From Candidatus Avelusimicrobium faecicola (GTDB lineage: Bacteria; Elusimicrobiota; Elusimicrobia; Elusimicrobiales; Elusimicrobiaceae), in NCBI GenBank assembly GCA_900540405.1, contig UQFW01000035.1:1-16160 (forward strand): 16,160 nucleotides of DNA. Reading direction: 5' to 3'. The notes under the pieces were generated by a model that saw only the letters and a list, made by a program, of their open reading frames with translations, was not told where the DNA came from and made no database searches. Position 1 is the stretch's first letter; the number at the start of each line of letters is the position of its first letter. This document shows, in pieces, positions 6,611 through 14,557 of this stretch. The position numbers were made by a program, and so were the translations under genes.

Positions 6611-7991
6611 GACCGTTATTATCTTTATGGCCGCTTTACTGGCGGCCGGAATAACCCCGGCCTGGGGGGCATTAGCGCCCAAGCCGGCGGCTAACTTGTT
6701 TGCGGAACAAGATGTGGGAGGGGAGAAAATTACCATTTCCCAAGCTATTCAAATGGCGTTGGAAGATTCCTACCAGGTAATTGATGCCGTCAAACAAAAA
6801 GAAATTTACGAACGCCAGTTGTCTGCCGCGCGGGCGGGGTATTATCCCAGCCTGTCGTTAGACGGTTCCTATTCGCGCGCCATTAAAAAAGCGCGCTTTG
6901 CCATGGGCAGCGGCGGCATGGTGGAAGTGGGCAAAAACAACACGTATAGTGCGGGGCTCAACTTAAACCAAACTTTGTGGGCCGGCGGCCAGGTTAGAAA
7001 CACCGCCCGGCTGGCTAAAGTGACGGCCGAAGAAGGCGCCTACAACTTAAAACATGTGCGCGACCTGGTGACCAAAGCGGTTGTTAAATACTGCTACGGC
7101 ATTATTTATGCTTCGGCCTATATCCGCGTGCAGGAAGAATCTTTGGAAGTTGCCCGCCAACACTTGCAGGAAACCCAAGCCAAATACAAGCAAGGGCTTG
7201 CCAGCAGTTTGGATGTATTGACCCAAAAAGTAAAGGTGGAAAATATAGAGCCTACCGTCATTCAGGCGCGCAAAAATTTTGAATTGAGCAATTTGTATTT
7301 GCGCCAAATTTTGAACCGGGACCCGGAAGACAAAATTTATTTAACGTGGTCCCGGCAGGATTTGGAACTGCCGCCCTTGCCGTCTTTGGAAAGTTTATAT
7401 GAAAAAGCCATGCAGCACCGCCCGGAATTAATCATTTCCAAATTGGCGGTAGATGCGGCGCACTATAACATTAATATTGCCAAATCCGGCCATTGGCCCA
7501 TCCTGGCCTTAAATGCGGATTATACTTTTAACGGCTTAACGGAGCAGGGTTTTCCGCACAGTAAACAGGACCGCTATTGGTCTTCCAACGCCGGGCTGAC
7601 GTTAAGTATCCCGCTTTTTGAGGGGGGTAAAGTGAATGCGCAAGTGGCGCAGAAAAAACTGGCTTACGAACAAGCCGTGGCGGCGTATCAAAACAAACTT
7701 AAAAACGTGCGTATAGAAGTAAAAGAAGCATGGCTGAATTTAGCCGAAGCGCGCAACCGCATAGAAGCCACCAAAGGGGTGGTGGAACAGGCGCGCGAAA
7801 ACTTGAGCGCCCAGATGAAGCGCTACCGCGCCGGGCTGACCAGCCAGCTGGAGCTGAACGACGCCATTACGGACGTGAACGATTCCGACTTGCAATATGT
7901 GCAAGCCGTATACGACGGCGCAATTGCGCTTTCTGACTTAAAATTTGCCGTAGGGGGAGAAGGAAAATTGTATGAAGAAGAAAACAAGTAA
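6600..7991 (+). CDS. TolC-like outer membrane efflux protein
   Basis: This 463-residue protein forms the outer-membrane and periplasmic exit duct of a tripartite pump, normally as a trimer. A signal peptide covers about residues 1-23 (MKNK, a hydrophobic core, then AWG before A24). Two OEP repeats follow, about 45-230 and 265-455. Each has long Ala/Gln/Glu-rich helices (for example EESLEVARQHLQETQAKYKQ and its second-half counterpart near VVEQARENLSAQMKRYRAG) and short beta strands rich in aromatic residues. The NLNQTLWAGGQ and LSIPLFEGGK segments are the paired beta-strand motifs common in the family. No lipobox Cys is seen. It overlaps tetR by 11 nt and the fusion-protein gene by 20 nt, so translation is coupled along the operon. 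Confidence 0.93.
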   Translation: MKNKTVIIFMAALLAAGITPAWGALAPKPAANLFAEQDVGGEKITISQAIQMALEDSYQVIDAVKQKEIYERQLSAARAGYYPSLSLDGSYSRAIKKARFAMGSGGMVEVGKNNTYSAGLNLNQTLWAGGQVRNTARLAKVTAEEGAYNLKHVRDLVTKAVVKYCYGIIYASAYIRVQEESLEVARQHLQETQAKYKQGLASSLDVLTQKVKVENIEPTVIQARKNFELSNLYLRQILNRDPEDKIYLTWSRQDLELPPLPSLESLYEKAMQHRPELIISKLAVDAAHYNINIAKSGHWPILALNADYTFNGLTEQGFPHSKQDRYWSSNAGLTLSIPLFEGGKVNAQVAQKKLAYEQAVAAYQNKLKNVRIEVKEAWLNLAEARNRIEATKGVVEQARENLSAQMKRYRAGLTSQLELNDAITDVNDSDLQYVQAVYDGAIALSDLKFAVGGEGKLYEEENK

Positions 7992-8874
7992 AAGAATTAC
8001 CGCTTGTGTGATAGGCGCTGTGGTTATTTTGGCGTTGGTGGTACTGCTTAAACCCAAAGCCGCCAATCCGTTAGATAGCGTAGCCAAAGACGTTTTTGCC
8101 GTCCGCCCGGAAACCGTGCAAAAGCGTGATTTGCGCCACCAGTTAATTATGTCCGGCAGTGTAAAAGCGTGGGAAGAAGCCACCCTTTACCCGCGTGTGA
8201 GCGGGAAACTGCTTAAAAATTTACTAAGGGAAGGGGATTCGGTCAAAAAGAACCAAACCGTCAGCTTAATTGAGCGCGACGAAGTAGGCGCCGTGTATGA
8301 GCCGGTGGTAGTGCCTTCCACCATTACCGGGTTAGTGGGCCGCGTGTATTTGGACCCGGGTGCCAACGTGACGGTTTCTACCCCGGTGGCGTTGGTCGTC
8401 AACCAAGAGCGCGTGCGCGTGGCGGTGGATATGCCGGAACGCTACATCGGCGAAATTTACAAAGGCCAGCCCGCCACGTTGCGTGTGGACGCCTTGCCCG
8501 GCAAAGAATTTAATGCCCGCCTGCAAATCATCAGCCCGGTGGTGGATTCCAACAGCCGCGCGGTGGCCGTGGAATTTTGGGCCGATAACCCCAAAGGGCT
8601 CCTTAAATCCGGGATGTTTGCCAAAGTGGATGTGACGCTGTCTGAAAAGAAAAACGCGGTATCTATCGCTAAAAAAAGTTTGTACCGCCAAAATGGGGAA
8701 AGCTATGTGTTTGTGCCGTCCCAAGACGGCAGAACGGCCCAAAAGAAAGTGGTAAGTGTCGGCTTTGAAAACACAGACCATTTGGAAATTGCAGACGGCT
8801 TGAAAGAAGGCGATACTATTTTGGAATTTGCTTACGGTTTGCAAGACGGCAGCAAAATTGACATGGGGAAATAA
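7972..8874 (+). CDS. RND-type periplasmic membrane fusion protein lacking the alpha-hairpin
   Basis: This 300-residue adaptor links the RND pump to the outer-membrane duct. An N-terminal membrane anchor (about 10-27) has no lipobox. The lipoyl halves are about 67-101 (with SGKL and EGDSVKKNQ) and 112-143 (with GLVGRVYLDPGANV). The beta-barrel is about 145-224, and a membrane-proximal domain runs to the end with the typical GLKEGDTI near 276-283. Only about ten residues (102-111) connect the two lipoyl halves, where most family members carry a coiled-coil hairpin of tens of residues. The protein is correspondingly short (usual length about 360-400). The start has a GGGGGAGAAGGA ribosome region inside the end of the tolC-like gene and overlaps it by 20 nt. 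The pump gene follows 9 nt later. Confidence 0.9.
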   Translation: MKKKTSKRITACVIGAVVILALVVLLKPKAANPLDSVAKDVFAVRPETVQKRDLRHQLIMSGSVKAWEEATLYPRVSGKLLKNLLREGDSVKKNQTVSLIERDEVGAVYEPVVVPSTITGLVGRVYLDPGANVTVSTPVALVVNQERVRVAVDMPERYIGEIYKGQPATLRVDALPGKEFNARLQIISPVVDSNSRAVAVEFWADNPKGLLKSGMFAKVDVTLSEKKNAVSIAKKSLYRQNGESYVFVPSQDGRTAQKKVVSVGFENTDHLEIADGLKEGDTILEFAYGLQDGSKIDMGK

Positions 8875-8883
8875 GGCGCTTTT

Positions 8884-11800
8884 ATGCAACAAACAACACC
8901 AAATAACGCGCAACCGTCCGCCCGCCCAGAAAAGAAAGGCGGCTTGACGGCCCTGTTTATTAACCGCCCGGTGGCTACTATCATGATGAGTTTAGCCGTG
9001 GTGGTACTGGGTTTTATGTCTTATTCGGGCATGGGCGTTGGGATGTTCCCCAACGTAGACGTGCCGTATGTACTGGTGCAAACCACTTTGGCCGGGGCCA
9101 ACCCGGAAGAAGTGGAAACTTCCATTACCAAAGTGGTGGAAGAATCCGTCAACCAGGTGGAAGGGATTGACGAAATTAAATCCCAAAGCATGGAAGGGTT
9201 TTCCCTGGTAAGCATTAAGTTTGATATGGACAAAGACGGCGACGTTGCCGCCCAGGAAGTGCGCGACAAAGTAGAGCTGATTAAAAACGAATTGCCGGAC
9301 GGTACGGATGCCCCCGTTGTGCAAAAACTGGATATGGATTCCATAGCCGTACTAAACGTGGTAGTATCCGGCGAGCGCGACATTGTGGATTTAACCGAAG
9401 TTGCCAAGAAAAAAGTAAAAGAAAATATTGAAAACATCCGCGGCGTAGGCGCCGTAAGCATTGTAGGCGGCCGCGAACGCGAAATCCATGTGATTGTAAA
9501 CCCGCTGAAACTTTTTGCGCTCAATTTGCCGATTAGTGATGTTTCTTCCGGCCTGGCAGACCAGAACGTGGAAATTCCCGGCGGGCGCGTGGAACAAAAA
9601 CACCAGGAATACAACTTGCGTATTTTGGGCCGTATCCCCACGGTGGAAGCGTTTAATGATGTGTTTATTGCCAAACGCAAAGGCACTTCTATTAAAGTGT
9701 CCGACATCGGGCACGCCGAAGACTCCGGCGAATATGAGCGTTCTTCCGCGTGGCTTAACTCCCGCCGCTCCGTCACGCTGGAAGTGACCAAACAATCCGG
9801 CACCAACACGTTGGCGGTAGTGCAAGGGGTCAAAGACAAACTGGCCCTCATTGAGCCTACCTTGCCGAAAGATATTCACATTACGCTGATGATGGACCAA
9901 TCCGGCAACATTAAAGGTTCCGTGCATACCGTGCTGGAACACTTGATTTTGGGTGGTTTTTTGGCCGGGGTAATGGTGCTTTTGTTTATGGGCTCCCTGC
10001 GCTCCACCTTTATTGCGTTTTTGGCGATGCCTATTTCTATCATCGGTTCGTTTATCTTTATGAAGATGAGCGGATTTACCATTGATACCATGACCCTGTT
10101 GGGCCTTACGGTGGCGGTAGGTATTGTAATTGACGACGCGATTGTTATGTTGGAAAACATTTTCCGCCACATGGAAAAATACAACAAAACGCCTAAACGC
10201 GCCGCGTTGGACGGTTCGCGCGAAATTACGTCCACCGTTATTGCCACTACGCTTTCTATTTTGGTTATTTTCCTGCCGCTTGCGTATATGAGCGGTATGG
10301 TGGGGCGCATTGTAAACAGCTACGGTTTAACCGTGGTATTTGCTATTGCGCTTTCCGGTGTGGTGGCGCTTACGCTTACGCCTATGCTCTGCGCCAAAAT
10401 GTTGAAACAAGGCGAGCAAAAAAGCCGTTTGGACCACCTGGTGGACCGCATCAATCATAAATTGGTGGATTGGTATATTCCGTTATTGGATTGGTCTATT
10501 CACCACCGTAAAACCATGGTGGCGGTGTCTGTATTCTGCATACTCTTGATGTTCCCCATGTTGGCTAAAGTGGGGGGAGAATTTATCCCGGTGGACGACA
10601 GCGGCAAAGTACAAGTGACGGTGGAAGCCCCGGTGGGCACCAGTTATGCCGATACATTGGACATCCTGCGCCAAATTGAAAAAGACGTACGCCGCTTGCC
10701 GCATGTCAAAGATACGTTGGTGGTTGCCGGTGTAAACAGCAACAGCTTTGCCAGTTCCAACCCGGCCAACAAAGGCTATGTGCGCTACGAGCTGGAGGAG
10801 CGCGACAAACGCGAAGGCTTGACGACCAACGATTATTTGAAAGCCACCCGCGATATGATGAAAAAATACGACGGTTTGGAAACCACCACTTATATCGTCA
10901 GTGACGGCCCTTCCGCCGGTTCGTATGAATTGCAGTACGTTATTTCCGGCCCGGATATTGATAAACTGGCCGAATACGGCAACACCATGATTGCCCAACT
11001 GCGCAAAGACCCGCGGTTTATTGATTTGGATTTGTCTTTGGACTTATCCAAGCCGGAATACCGCGTGGTAATTAACCGCGATAAAGCCCACAGTTTGGGC
11101 GTTAAAGTATCCAGTATTGCTTCCGCGTTGCGCACCATGGTAGGCGGGGAAGACGATATTACAAAATATAAAGACGGGGACGAGCTGTATGACGTGCGCG
11201 TTCGCGTGGCCGAGGAATACCGCGACACCAAAGAAGCCATTGCCGCTTTAATGGTGCCCGGCAAATCCAACGGGGAAGACACCATTGTCCGTTTGGACTC
11301 TGTGGCCACGATTGAAGAAGGCACCGGCCCCAGCCAAATTGACCGCCACAACCGCCAACGCCAAGTGACGGTGCAAGCCAACTTAAACGGCATTGACCAG
11401 CGCAGTGCGTTGGCTATCGTGGAGCAAGCGTATAAAGACTTAAACGCCGGGGTGGAATATACGGGCGGAACATCCGGGATGTCACAAGAAATGGGCAAGA
11501 TGTTTATGTCCTTTATTATGGCGTTCGTGTTGGCGTTCCTGTTTAAGTATATGATTTTGGCCGCCCAGTTTGAAAGCTATACGCACCCGGTGGCTATTAT
11601 CGTATCACTGCCGCTGACAATTCCGTTTGCGGTGCTGTCTTTACTGCTTACCGGGCAGACCATGAACTTATACAGTTTGTTGGGTATTTTTATGTTGATT
11701 GGGGTGGTCAGCAAAAACGCTATTTTGCAGACGGACTACACCAACCAACTGCGCGCCCGCGGCTACGGCCGCACGGAAGCCATTTTGCAGGCCAACCGCG

Positions 11801-12084
11801 TGCGCTTGCGCCCTATTTTGATGACCACGCTAACCCTGATTATGGGTGTGGCCCCCATGATTATTTCCAACGGGGTGGGGGCGGAAGAACGCCGCAGTTT
11901 GGCGATTGTTATTGTGGGCGGGCAGGCGCTTTCGCTGCTGGTCACCCTGCTAATGACTCCGGTGACGTATATTTTAATGGACGAATTTGGCGATTGGCTG
12001 AATTGGAAGCTGTTTAATATCCCGGTGCCGGAAGATAAAAACCAGGCAGTTATTTTGCCCGAAGTCCCGCCGGAAGAAGAATAA
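8884..12084 (+). CDS. RND efflux transporter, HAE-1 (AcrB/MexB-like) family
   Basis: This 1066-residue inner-membrane proton/drug antiporter matches the usual family length (about 1030-1060). The first membrane helix (FINRPVATIMMSLAVVVLG, about 25-43) is followed by a large periplasmic domain. Central helices carry the proton-relay pair D417-D418 (GIVIDDAIVMLENI), a second periplasmic domain follows, and K944 (VVSKNAI) completes the charged network known from AcrB D407, D408 and K940. The late motif LRPILMTTL is also present. The drug-binding substrate range cannot be read from the sequence. The start has only a weak AAGGCG ribosome site 9 nt after the fusion-protein stop, and coupled translation is likely. 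It is the last gene of the operon, with a terminator 27 nt downstream. Confidence 0.96.
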   Translation: MQQTTPNNAQPSARPEKKGGLTALFINRPVATIMMSLAVVVLGFMSYSGMGVGMFPNVDVPYVLVQTTLAGANPEEVETSITKVVEESVNQVEGIDEIKSQSMEGFSLVSIKFDMDKDGDVAAQEVRDKVELIKNELPDGTDAPVVQKLDMDSIAVLNVVVSGERDIVDLTEVAKKKVKENIENIRGVGAVSIVGGREREIHVIVNPLKLFALNLPISDVSSGLADQNVEIPGGRVEQKHQEYNLRILGRIPTVEAFNDVFIAKRKGTSIKVSDIGHAEDSGEYERSSAWLNSRRSVTLEVTKQSGTNTLAVVQGVKDKLALIEPTLPKDIHITLMMDQSGNIKGSVHTVLEHLILGGFLAGVMVLLFMGSLRSTFIAFLAMPISIIGSFIFMKMSGFTIDTMTLLGLTVAVGIVIDDAIVMLENIFRHMEKYNKTPKRAALDGSREITSTVIATTLSILVIFLPLAYMSGMVGRIVNSYGLTVVFAIALSGVVALTLTPMLCAKMLKQGEQKSRLDHLVDRINHKLVDWYIPLLDWSIHHRKTMVAVSVFCILLMFPMLAKVGGEFIPVDDSGKVQVTVEAPVGTSYADTLDILRQIEKDVRRLPHVKDTLVVAGVNSNSFASSNPANKGYVRYELEERDKREGLTTNDYLKATRDMMKKYDGLETTTYIVSDGPSAGSYELQYVISGPDIDKLAEYGNTMIAQLRKDPRFIDLDLSLDLSKPEYRVVINRDKAHSLGVKVSSIASALRTMVGGEDDITKYKDGDELYDVRVRVAEEYRDTKEAIAALMVPGKSNGEDTIVRLDSVATIEEGTGPSQIDRHNRQRQVTVQANLNGIDQRSALAIVEQAYKDLNAGVEYTGGTSGMSQEMGKMFMSFIMAFVLAFLFKYMILAAQFESYTHPVAIIVSLPLTIPFAVLSLLLTGQTMNLYSLLGIFMLIGVVSKNAILQTDYTNQLRARGYGRTEAILQANRVRLRPILMTTLTLIMGVAPMIISNGVGAEERRSLAIVIVGGQALSLLVTLLMTPVTYILMDEFGDWLNWKLFNIPVPEDKNQAVILPEVPPEEE

Positions 12085-12110
12085 AACAGCGGGTAAGTTT
12101 GGCGTTTTAC

Positions 12111-12143
12111 ACACGGGGGAAAACATTTTCTCCCGTGTTTTTT
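12111..12143 (+). terminator. Terminator of the efflux operon
   Basis: A stem of ACACGGGGG with CTCCCGTGT (one G-T pair), extended by an A/T stretch, is followed by a T-run at 12138-12143. It lies 27 nt past the RND stop codon. Confidence 0.85.
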
Positions 12144-12163
12144 ATCGGGCGGCTATCTAAAAC

Positions 12164-12196
12164 AAAAAAGCGGCCCCTTTTAATAGGGGCCGCTTT
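12164..12196 (-). terminator. Terminator of tRNA-Cys
   Basis: An 11-bp stem (12167-12177 with 12186-12196, 8-nt loop) with core GCGGCCCC is followed on the minus strand by T residues (complement of 12164-12169). It lies about 20 nt past the tRNA-Cys 3' end and is convergent with the efflux-operon terminator. Confidence 0.85.
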
Positions 12197-12216
12197 CAAA
12201 ATAAACCAAAAAGAAA

Positions 12217-12288
12217 AGGTGCGGGCGGGAATCGAACCCGCGAATATGAGTTTTGCAGACTCACGCCTTACCACTTGGCCACCGCACC
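12217..12288 (-). tRNA. tRNA-Cys (anticodon GCA)
   Basis: On the minus strand a full cloverleaf is visible: 7-bp acceptor stem (GGTGCGG with CCGCACC), D-arm, anticodon stem TGAGT/ACTCA with loop CTGCAAA, and T-arm GCGGG-TTCGAAT-CCCGC. The anticodon is GCA. The discriminator base is T, as expected for tRNA-Cys. The 3' CCA is not encoded, so it must be added by tRNA nucleotidyltransferase. It is 72 nt long and lies alone between its own promoter and terminator. Confidence 0.97.
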
Positions 12289-12315
12289 GTATACGTCAAA
12301 AATTGGGAACAACTT

Positions 12316-12343
12316 ATTATAGCAAAATTTTTAATATCTGCAA
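12316..12343 (-). promoter_or_regulatory. Promoter of tRNA-Cys
   Basis: On the minus strand TTGCAG (complement of 12338-12343) and a consensus TATAAT (complement of 12316-12321) are separated by 16 nt. A TG one base before the -10 box makes it an extended -10. The start would be near 12309, giving a 5' leader of about 20 nt for RNase P to remove. Confidence 0.7.
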
Positions 12344-12373
12344 ATACTTTTCTAATAACCTTATTTTACCCCC

Positions 12374-12401
12374 TTGAATTTTTTCAAACCGCTTTTATAC
12401 T
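12374..12401 (+). promoter_or_regulatory. Promoter of a putative small RNA
   Basis: TTGAAT (12374-12379) and TATACT (12396-12401) are spaced by 16 nt, a good sigma-70 promoter with a predicted start near 12408. No protein-coding gene begins within 500 bp downstream; the first structured element is the RNA at 12408-12514. Confidence 0.6.
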
Positions 12402-12407
12402 ACCAGT

Positions 12408-12514
12408 ATGGGAGAGCCAAACAGACCCGCTTTTGGGTGAGCCCCGTATGGGGCAGGGCCTCCCTCCTTTTTATAAAATACCGGTTTTGCCCGTGCGGCG
12501 GCCGGTATTTTTTT
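12408..12514 (+). ncRNA. Putative small RNA, three-way-junction fold, unknown family
   Basis: This stretch of about 107 nt runs from a predicted promoter to a strong terminator. It folds by eye as a closed three-way junction. The closing stem is GGGAG with CTCCC (12410-12414 / 12460-12464), continued by GCC with GGC past a bulged A415. Inside are hairpin ACCC/GGGT (12425-12428 / 12435-12438) and hairpin GCCCC/GGGGC with a GTAT loop (12441-12445 / 12450-12454). After the junction comes a free, pyrimidine-rich TCCTTTTT, complementary in kind to ribosome-site purines, then the terminator hairpin. The only reading frames are ten codons from 12408 and one that runs through the terminator. I recognise no Rfam family: SRP RNA, 6S, tmRNA and common riboswitch cores do not match. 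Expression is inferred. Confidence 0.45.
12475..12514 (+). terminator. Terminator of the putative small RNA
   Basis: A 10-bp stem (12475-12484 with 12502-12511), with a small inner GCC/GGC hairpin, ends in a run of seven T to 12514. No protein-coding gene precedes it on the plus strand after the efflux terminator, which is what calls attention to a transcript here. Confidence 0.85.
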
Positions 12515-12553
12515 GCATAAATGATAAAAAGACTATACGAAAGCCTTTTTATT

Positions 12554-12562
12554 TGCTACAAT
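12554..12562 (+). promoter_or_regulatory. Extended -10 promoter of a second putative small RNA
   Basis: TGCTACAAT provides a TG-extended -10 box, with no recognisable -35 box upstream. The predicted start is near 12569. It could alternatively be a distal promoter for the tRNA-Gly/tRNA-Thr/tuf cluster. Confidence 0.4.
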
Positions 12563-12568
12563 AACAGT

Positions 12569-12654
12569 ACCTATCAAAGGCGGCCAACAAGGGGTTGCCA
12601 CGTATTACAGTAGGGTTATGTCCAAAAGAGGTCTTCCGCTGGAAGCTTTTTTTT
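12569..12654 (+). ncRNA. Second putative small RNA or attenuated leader before tRNA-Gly
   Basis: About 86 nt lie between an extended -10 box and an eight-T run. A first hairpin pairs GGC-AAC with GTT-GCC (12582-12588 / 12594-12599, one bulged C). A second, CTTCC/GGAAG with loop GCT (12633-12637 / 12641-12645), is continued below a 2-nt bulge by AAAAGAG pairing with C and T residues, and the T-run is at 12647-12654. The second hairpin is a plausible but weaker terminator because part of the T-run may be in the stem. I see no reading frame of note and no known RNA family. It may be an independent small RNA or a leader that attenuates transcription into the tRNA cluster. Confidence 0.35.
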
Positions 12655-12662
12655 GGTATAAT
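12634..12662 (+). promoter_or_regulatory. Promoter of the tRNA-Gly / tRNA-Thr / tuf cluster
   Basis: A consensus TATAAT (12657-12662) lies 16 nt before tRNA-Gly, with a weak -35 candidate TTCCGC (12634-12639) at 17-nt spacing. The start would fall near 12669. The -35 candidate lies in the hairpin that ends the preceding unit. Confidence 0.6.
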
Positions 12663-12678
12663 AAAGTACTGTCTTAGT

Positions 12679-12749
12679 GCGGGCGTAGTTCAATGGTAGA
12701 ACACTAGCCTTCCAAGCTTGATACGTGGGTTCGATTCCCATCGCCCGCT
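12679..12749 (+). tRNA. tRNA-Gly (anticodon TCC)
   Basis: A complete cloverleaf has acceptor GCGGGCG/CGCCCGC, D-arm with GGTAGAAC, an anticodon loop CTTCCAA giving anticodon TCC (reads GGA/GGG), T-arm GTGGG-TTCGATT-CCCAT and discriminator T. It is 71 nt long with no encoded CCA. It is first in a tRNA array leading into tuf, as in many bacteria. Confidence 0.97.
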
Positions 12750-12770
12750 TTTGAAACCCGTAAGGGAAAT

Positions 12771-12843
12771 GCTGGGGTAGCTCAGTCGGTAGAGCATCTC
12801 CATGGTAAGGAGAAGGTCGTGGGTTCGATTCCCACTCCCAGCT
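12771..12843 (+). tRNA. tRNA-Thr (anticodon GGT), copy 1
   Basis: The acceptor GCTGGGG pairs with TCCCAGC (one G-T pair), the D-arm has GCTCAGTCGGTAGAGC, the anticodon stem TCTCC/GGAGA surrounds loop ATGGTAA (anticodon GGT), and the T-arm is GTGGG-TTCGATT-CCCAC with discriminator T. It is 73 nt long, with CCA not encoded. It is identical in sequence to the copy 110 bp downstream. Confidence 0.97.
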
Positions 12844-12880
12844 TTGTTTTGAAATTATTAGTTAGTACCCGGCAGTATAC

Positions 12881-12953
12881 GCTGGGGTAGCTCAGTCGGT
12901 AGAGCATCTCCATGGTAAGGAGAAGGTCGTGGGTTCGATTCCCACTCCCAGCT
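12881..12953 (+). tRNA. tRNA-Thr (anticodon GGT), copy 2
   Basis: This is base-for-base identical to the tRNA-Thr at 12771-12843, with the same cloverleaf and anticodon GGT. The 37-bp spacer between the copies is unrelated to the flanks, so the identity is confined to the tRNA and two or three following T residues. It is the last tRNA before tuf, 57 nt upstream of the start codon. Confidence 0.97.
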
Positions 12954-13010
12954 TTTTGTTTTGGAACAACTAAACCATGCAGTAAAATTAGAAACAGGAG
13001 AACTAGACAA

Positions 13011-14201
<1,191 letters not shown>

Positions 14202-14222
14202 TAAAATTGTTTAGTTCACTGT

Positions 14223-14254
14223 TGCAGGGACATTGGTAAAACAATGTCCCTGCA
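14223..14254 (+). other. Strong stem-loop between tuf and rpmG without a T-run
   Basis: A perfect 13-bp stem (14223-14235 with 14242-14254, 6-nt loop GTAAAA) lies 21 nt past the tuf stop. It is followed by GAATCCTTATAAAG, not by T residues, so it is unlikely to be an efficient intrinsic terminator. It may protect the 3' end of tuf mRNA, mark an RNase processing site, or partly reduce read-through into the rpmG-secE-nusG-rplK-rplA genes. Confidence 0.7.
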
Positions 14255-14319
14255 GAATCCTTATAAAGTGGACTGTAAACCGGAGGGGCTAACCCCCCTC
14301 AATTATCAAGGAAAATAAG

Positions 14320-14478
14320 ATGGCAACTGAAAGAATCACCATTGCGCTGGCCTGCACGGAATGCAAAAACAAGAACTACTATCAGGTCCGCGGCAAAAAG
14401 AAAGAATATAAGCTGGAACTGAACAAGTTCTGCAAAAAGTGCGGCAAAAGCACCAAGCACAAAGAAAGCAAGGCTTAA
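14320..14478 (+). CDS. rpmG: 50S ribosomal protein L33 (zinc-ribbon form)
   Basis: A short gene of 52 codons beginning MATERITIALACTECKNKNY. It has two CxxC pairs, C12/C15 and C38/C41, which form the zinc ribbon of the Cys-containing L33 type, and a lysine-rich body suited to 23S rRNA binding. Length matches L33 (about 49-55). An AAGGA ribosome site lies 8 nt before the ATG. Just upstream is a small GAGGGG/CCCCTC hairpin (14283-14300). It sits between tuf and tRNA-Trp, a position L33 commonly takes in bacteria. Confidence 0.95.
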   Translation: MATERITIALACTECKNKNYYQVRGKKKEYKLELNKFCKKCGKSTKHKESKA

Positions 14479-14485
14479 TTTTAGT

Positions 14486-14557
14486 GGGAGCGTCGGTTAA
14501 CTGGTAAACCACCGGTCTCCAAAACCGGGACTGAAGGTTCGAGTCCTTCCGCTCCTG
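14486..14557 (+). tRNA. tRNA-Trp (anticodon CCA)
   Basis: The cloverleaf has acceptor GGGAGCG with CGCTCCT (G-T at the first pair), D-arm GGTT/AACC, an anticodon stem CCGGT/ACCGG with loop CTCCAAA (anticodon CCA), T-arm GAAGG-TTCGAGT-CCTTC and discriminator G, as usual for tRNA-Trp. The following bases 14558-14560 read CCA, so this tRNA may carry its own 3' end, unlike the other four tRNAs here. Its place between rpmG and secE is widely conserved. Confidence 0.97.

Larger units (their letters stand above)
12771..12955 (+). repeat. 75-bp direct repeat (tandem tRNA-Thr)
   Basis: Bases 12771-12845 recur at 12881-12955, a period of 110 bp. The repeat unit is the tRNA-Thr gene plus the following TT. 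Identity of the copies points to recent duplication or ongoing gene conversion. Confidence 0.95.

Noticed and set aside
12099..12564. Plus-strand reading frames of 92 and 103 codons across the tRNA-Cys region
   Set aside because: They read antisense through tRNA-Cys and through terminators, have no ribosome site and no recognisable protein character.
12408..12654. SRP RNA, 6S RNA, tmRNA, hammerhead ribozyme or common riboswitch
   Set aside because: The SRP GGAAG/AGCA internal loop, the long 6S bubble, the tRNA-like tmRNA ends, the hammerhead CUGAUGA/GAAA core and the riboswitch cores I know are not present.
12912..13010. N-terminal extension of EF-Tu by 33 codons from an upstream ATG
   Set aside because: It runs through tRNA-Thr copy 2, has no EF-Tu character, and the ATG at 13011 has a proper AGGAG site and the usual MAKEKF start.
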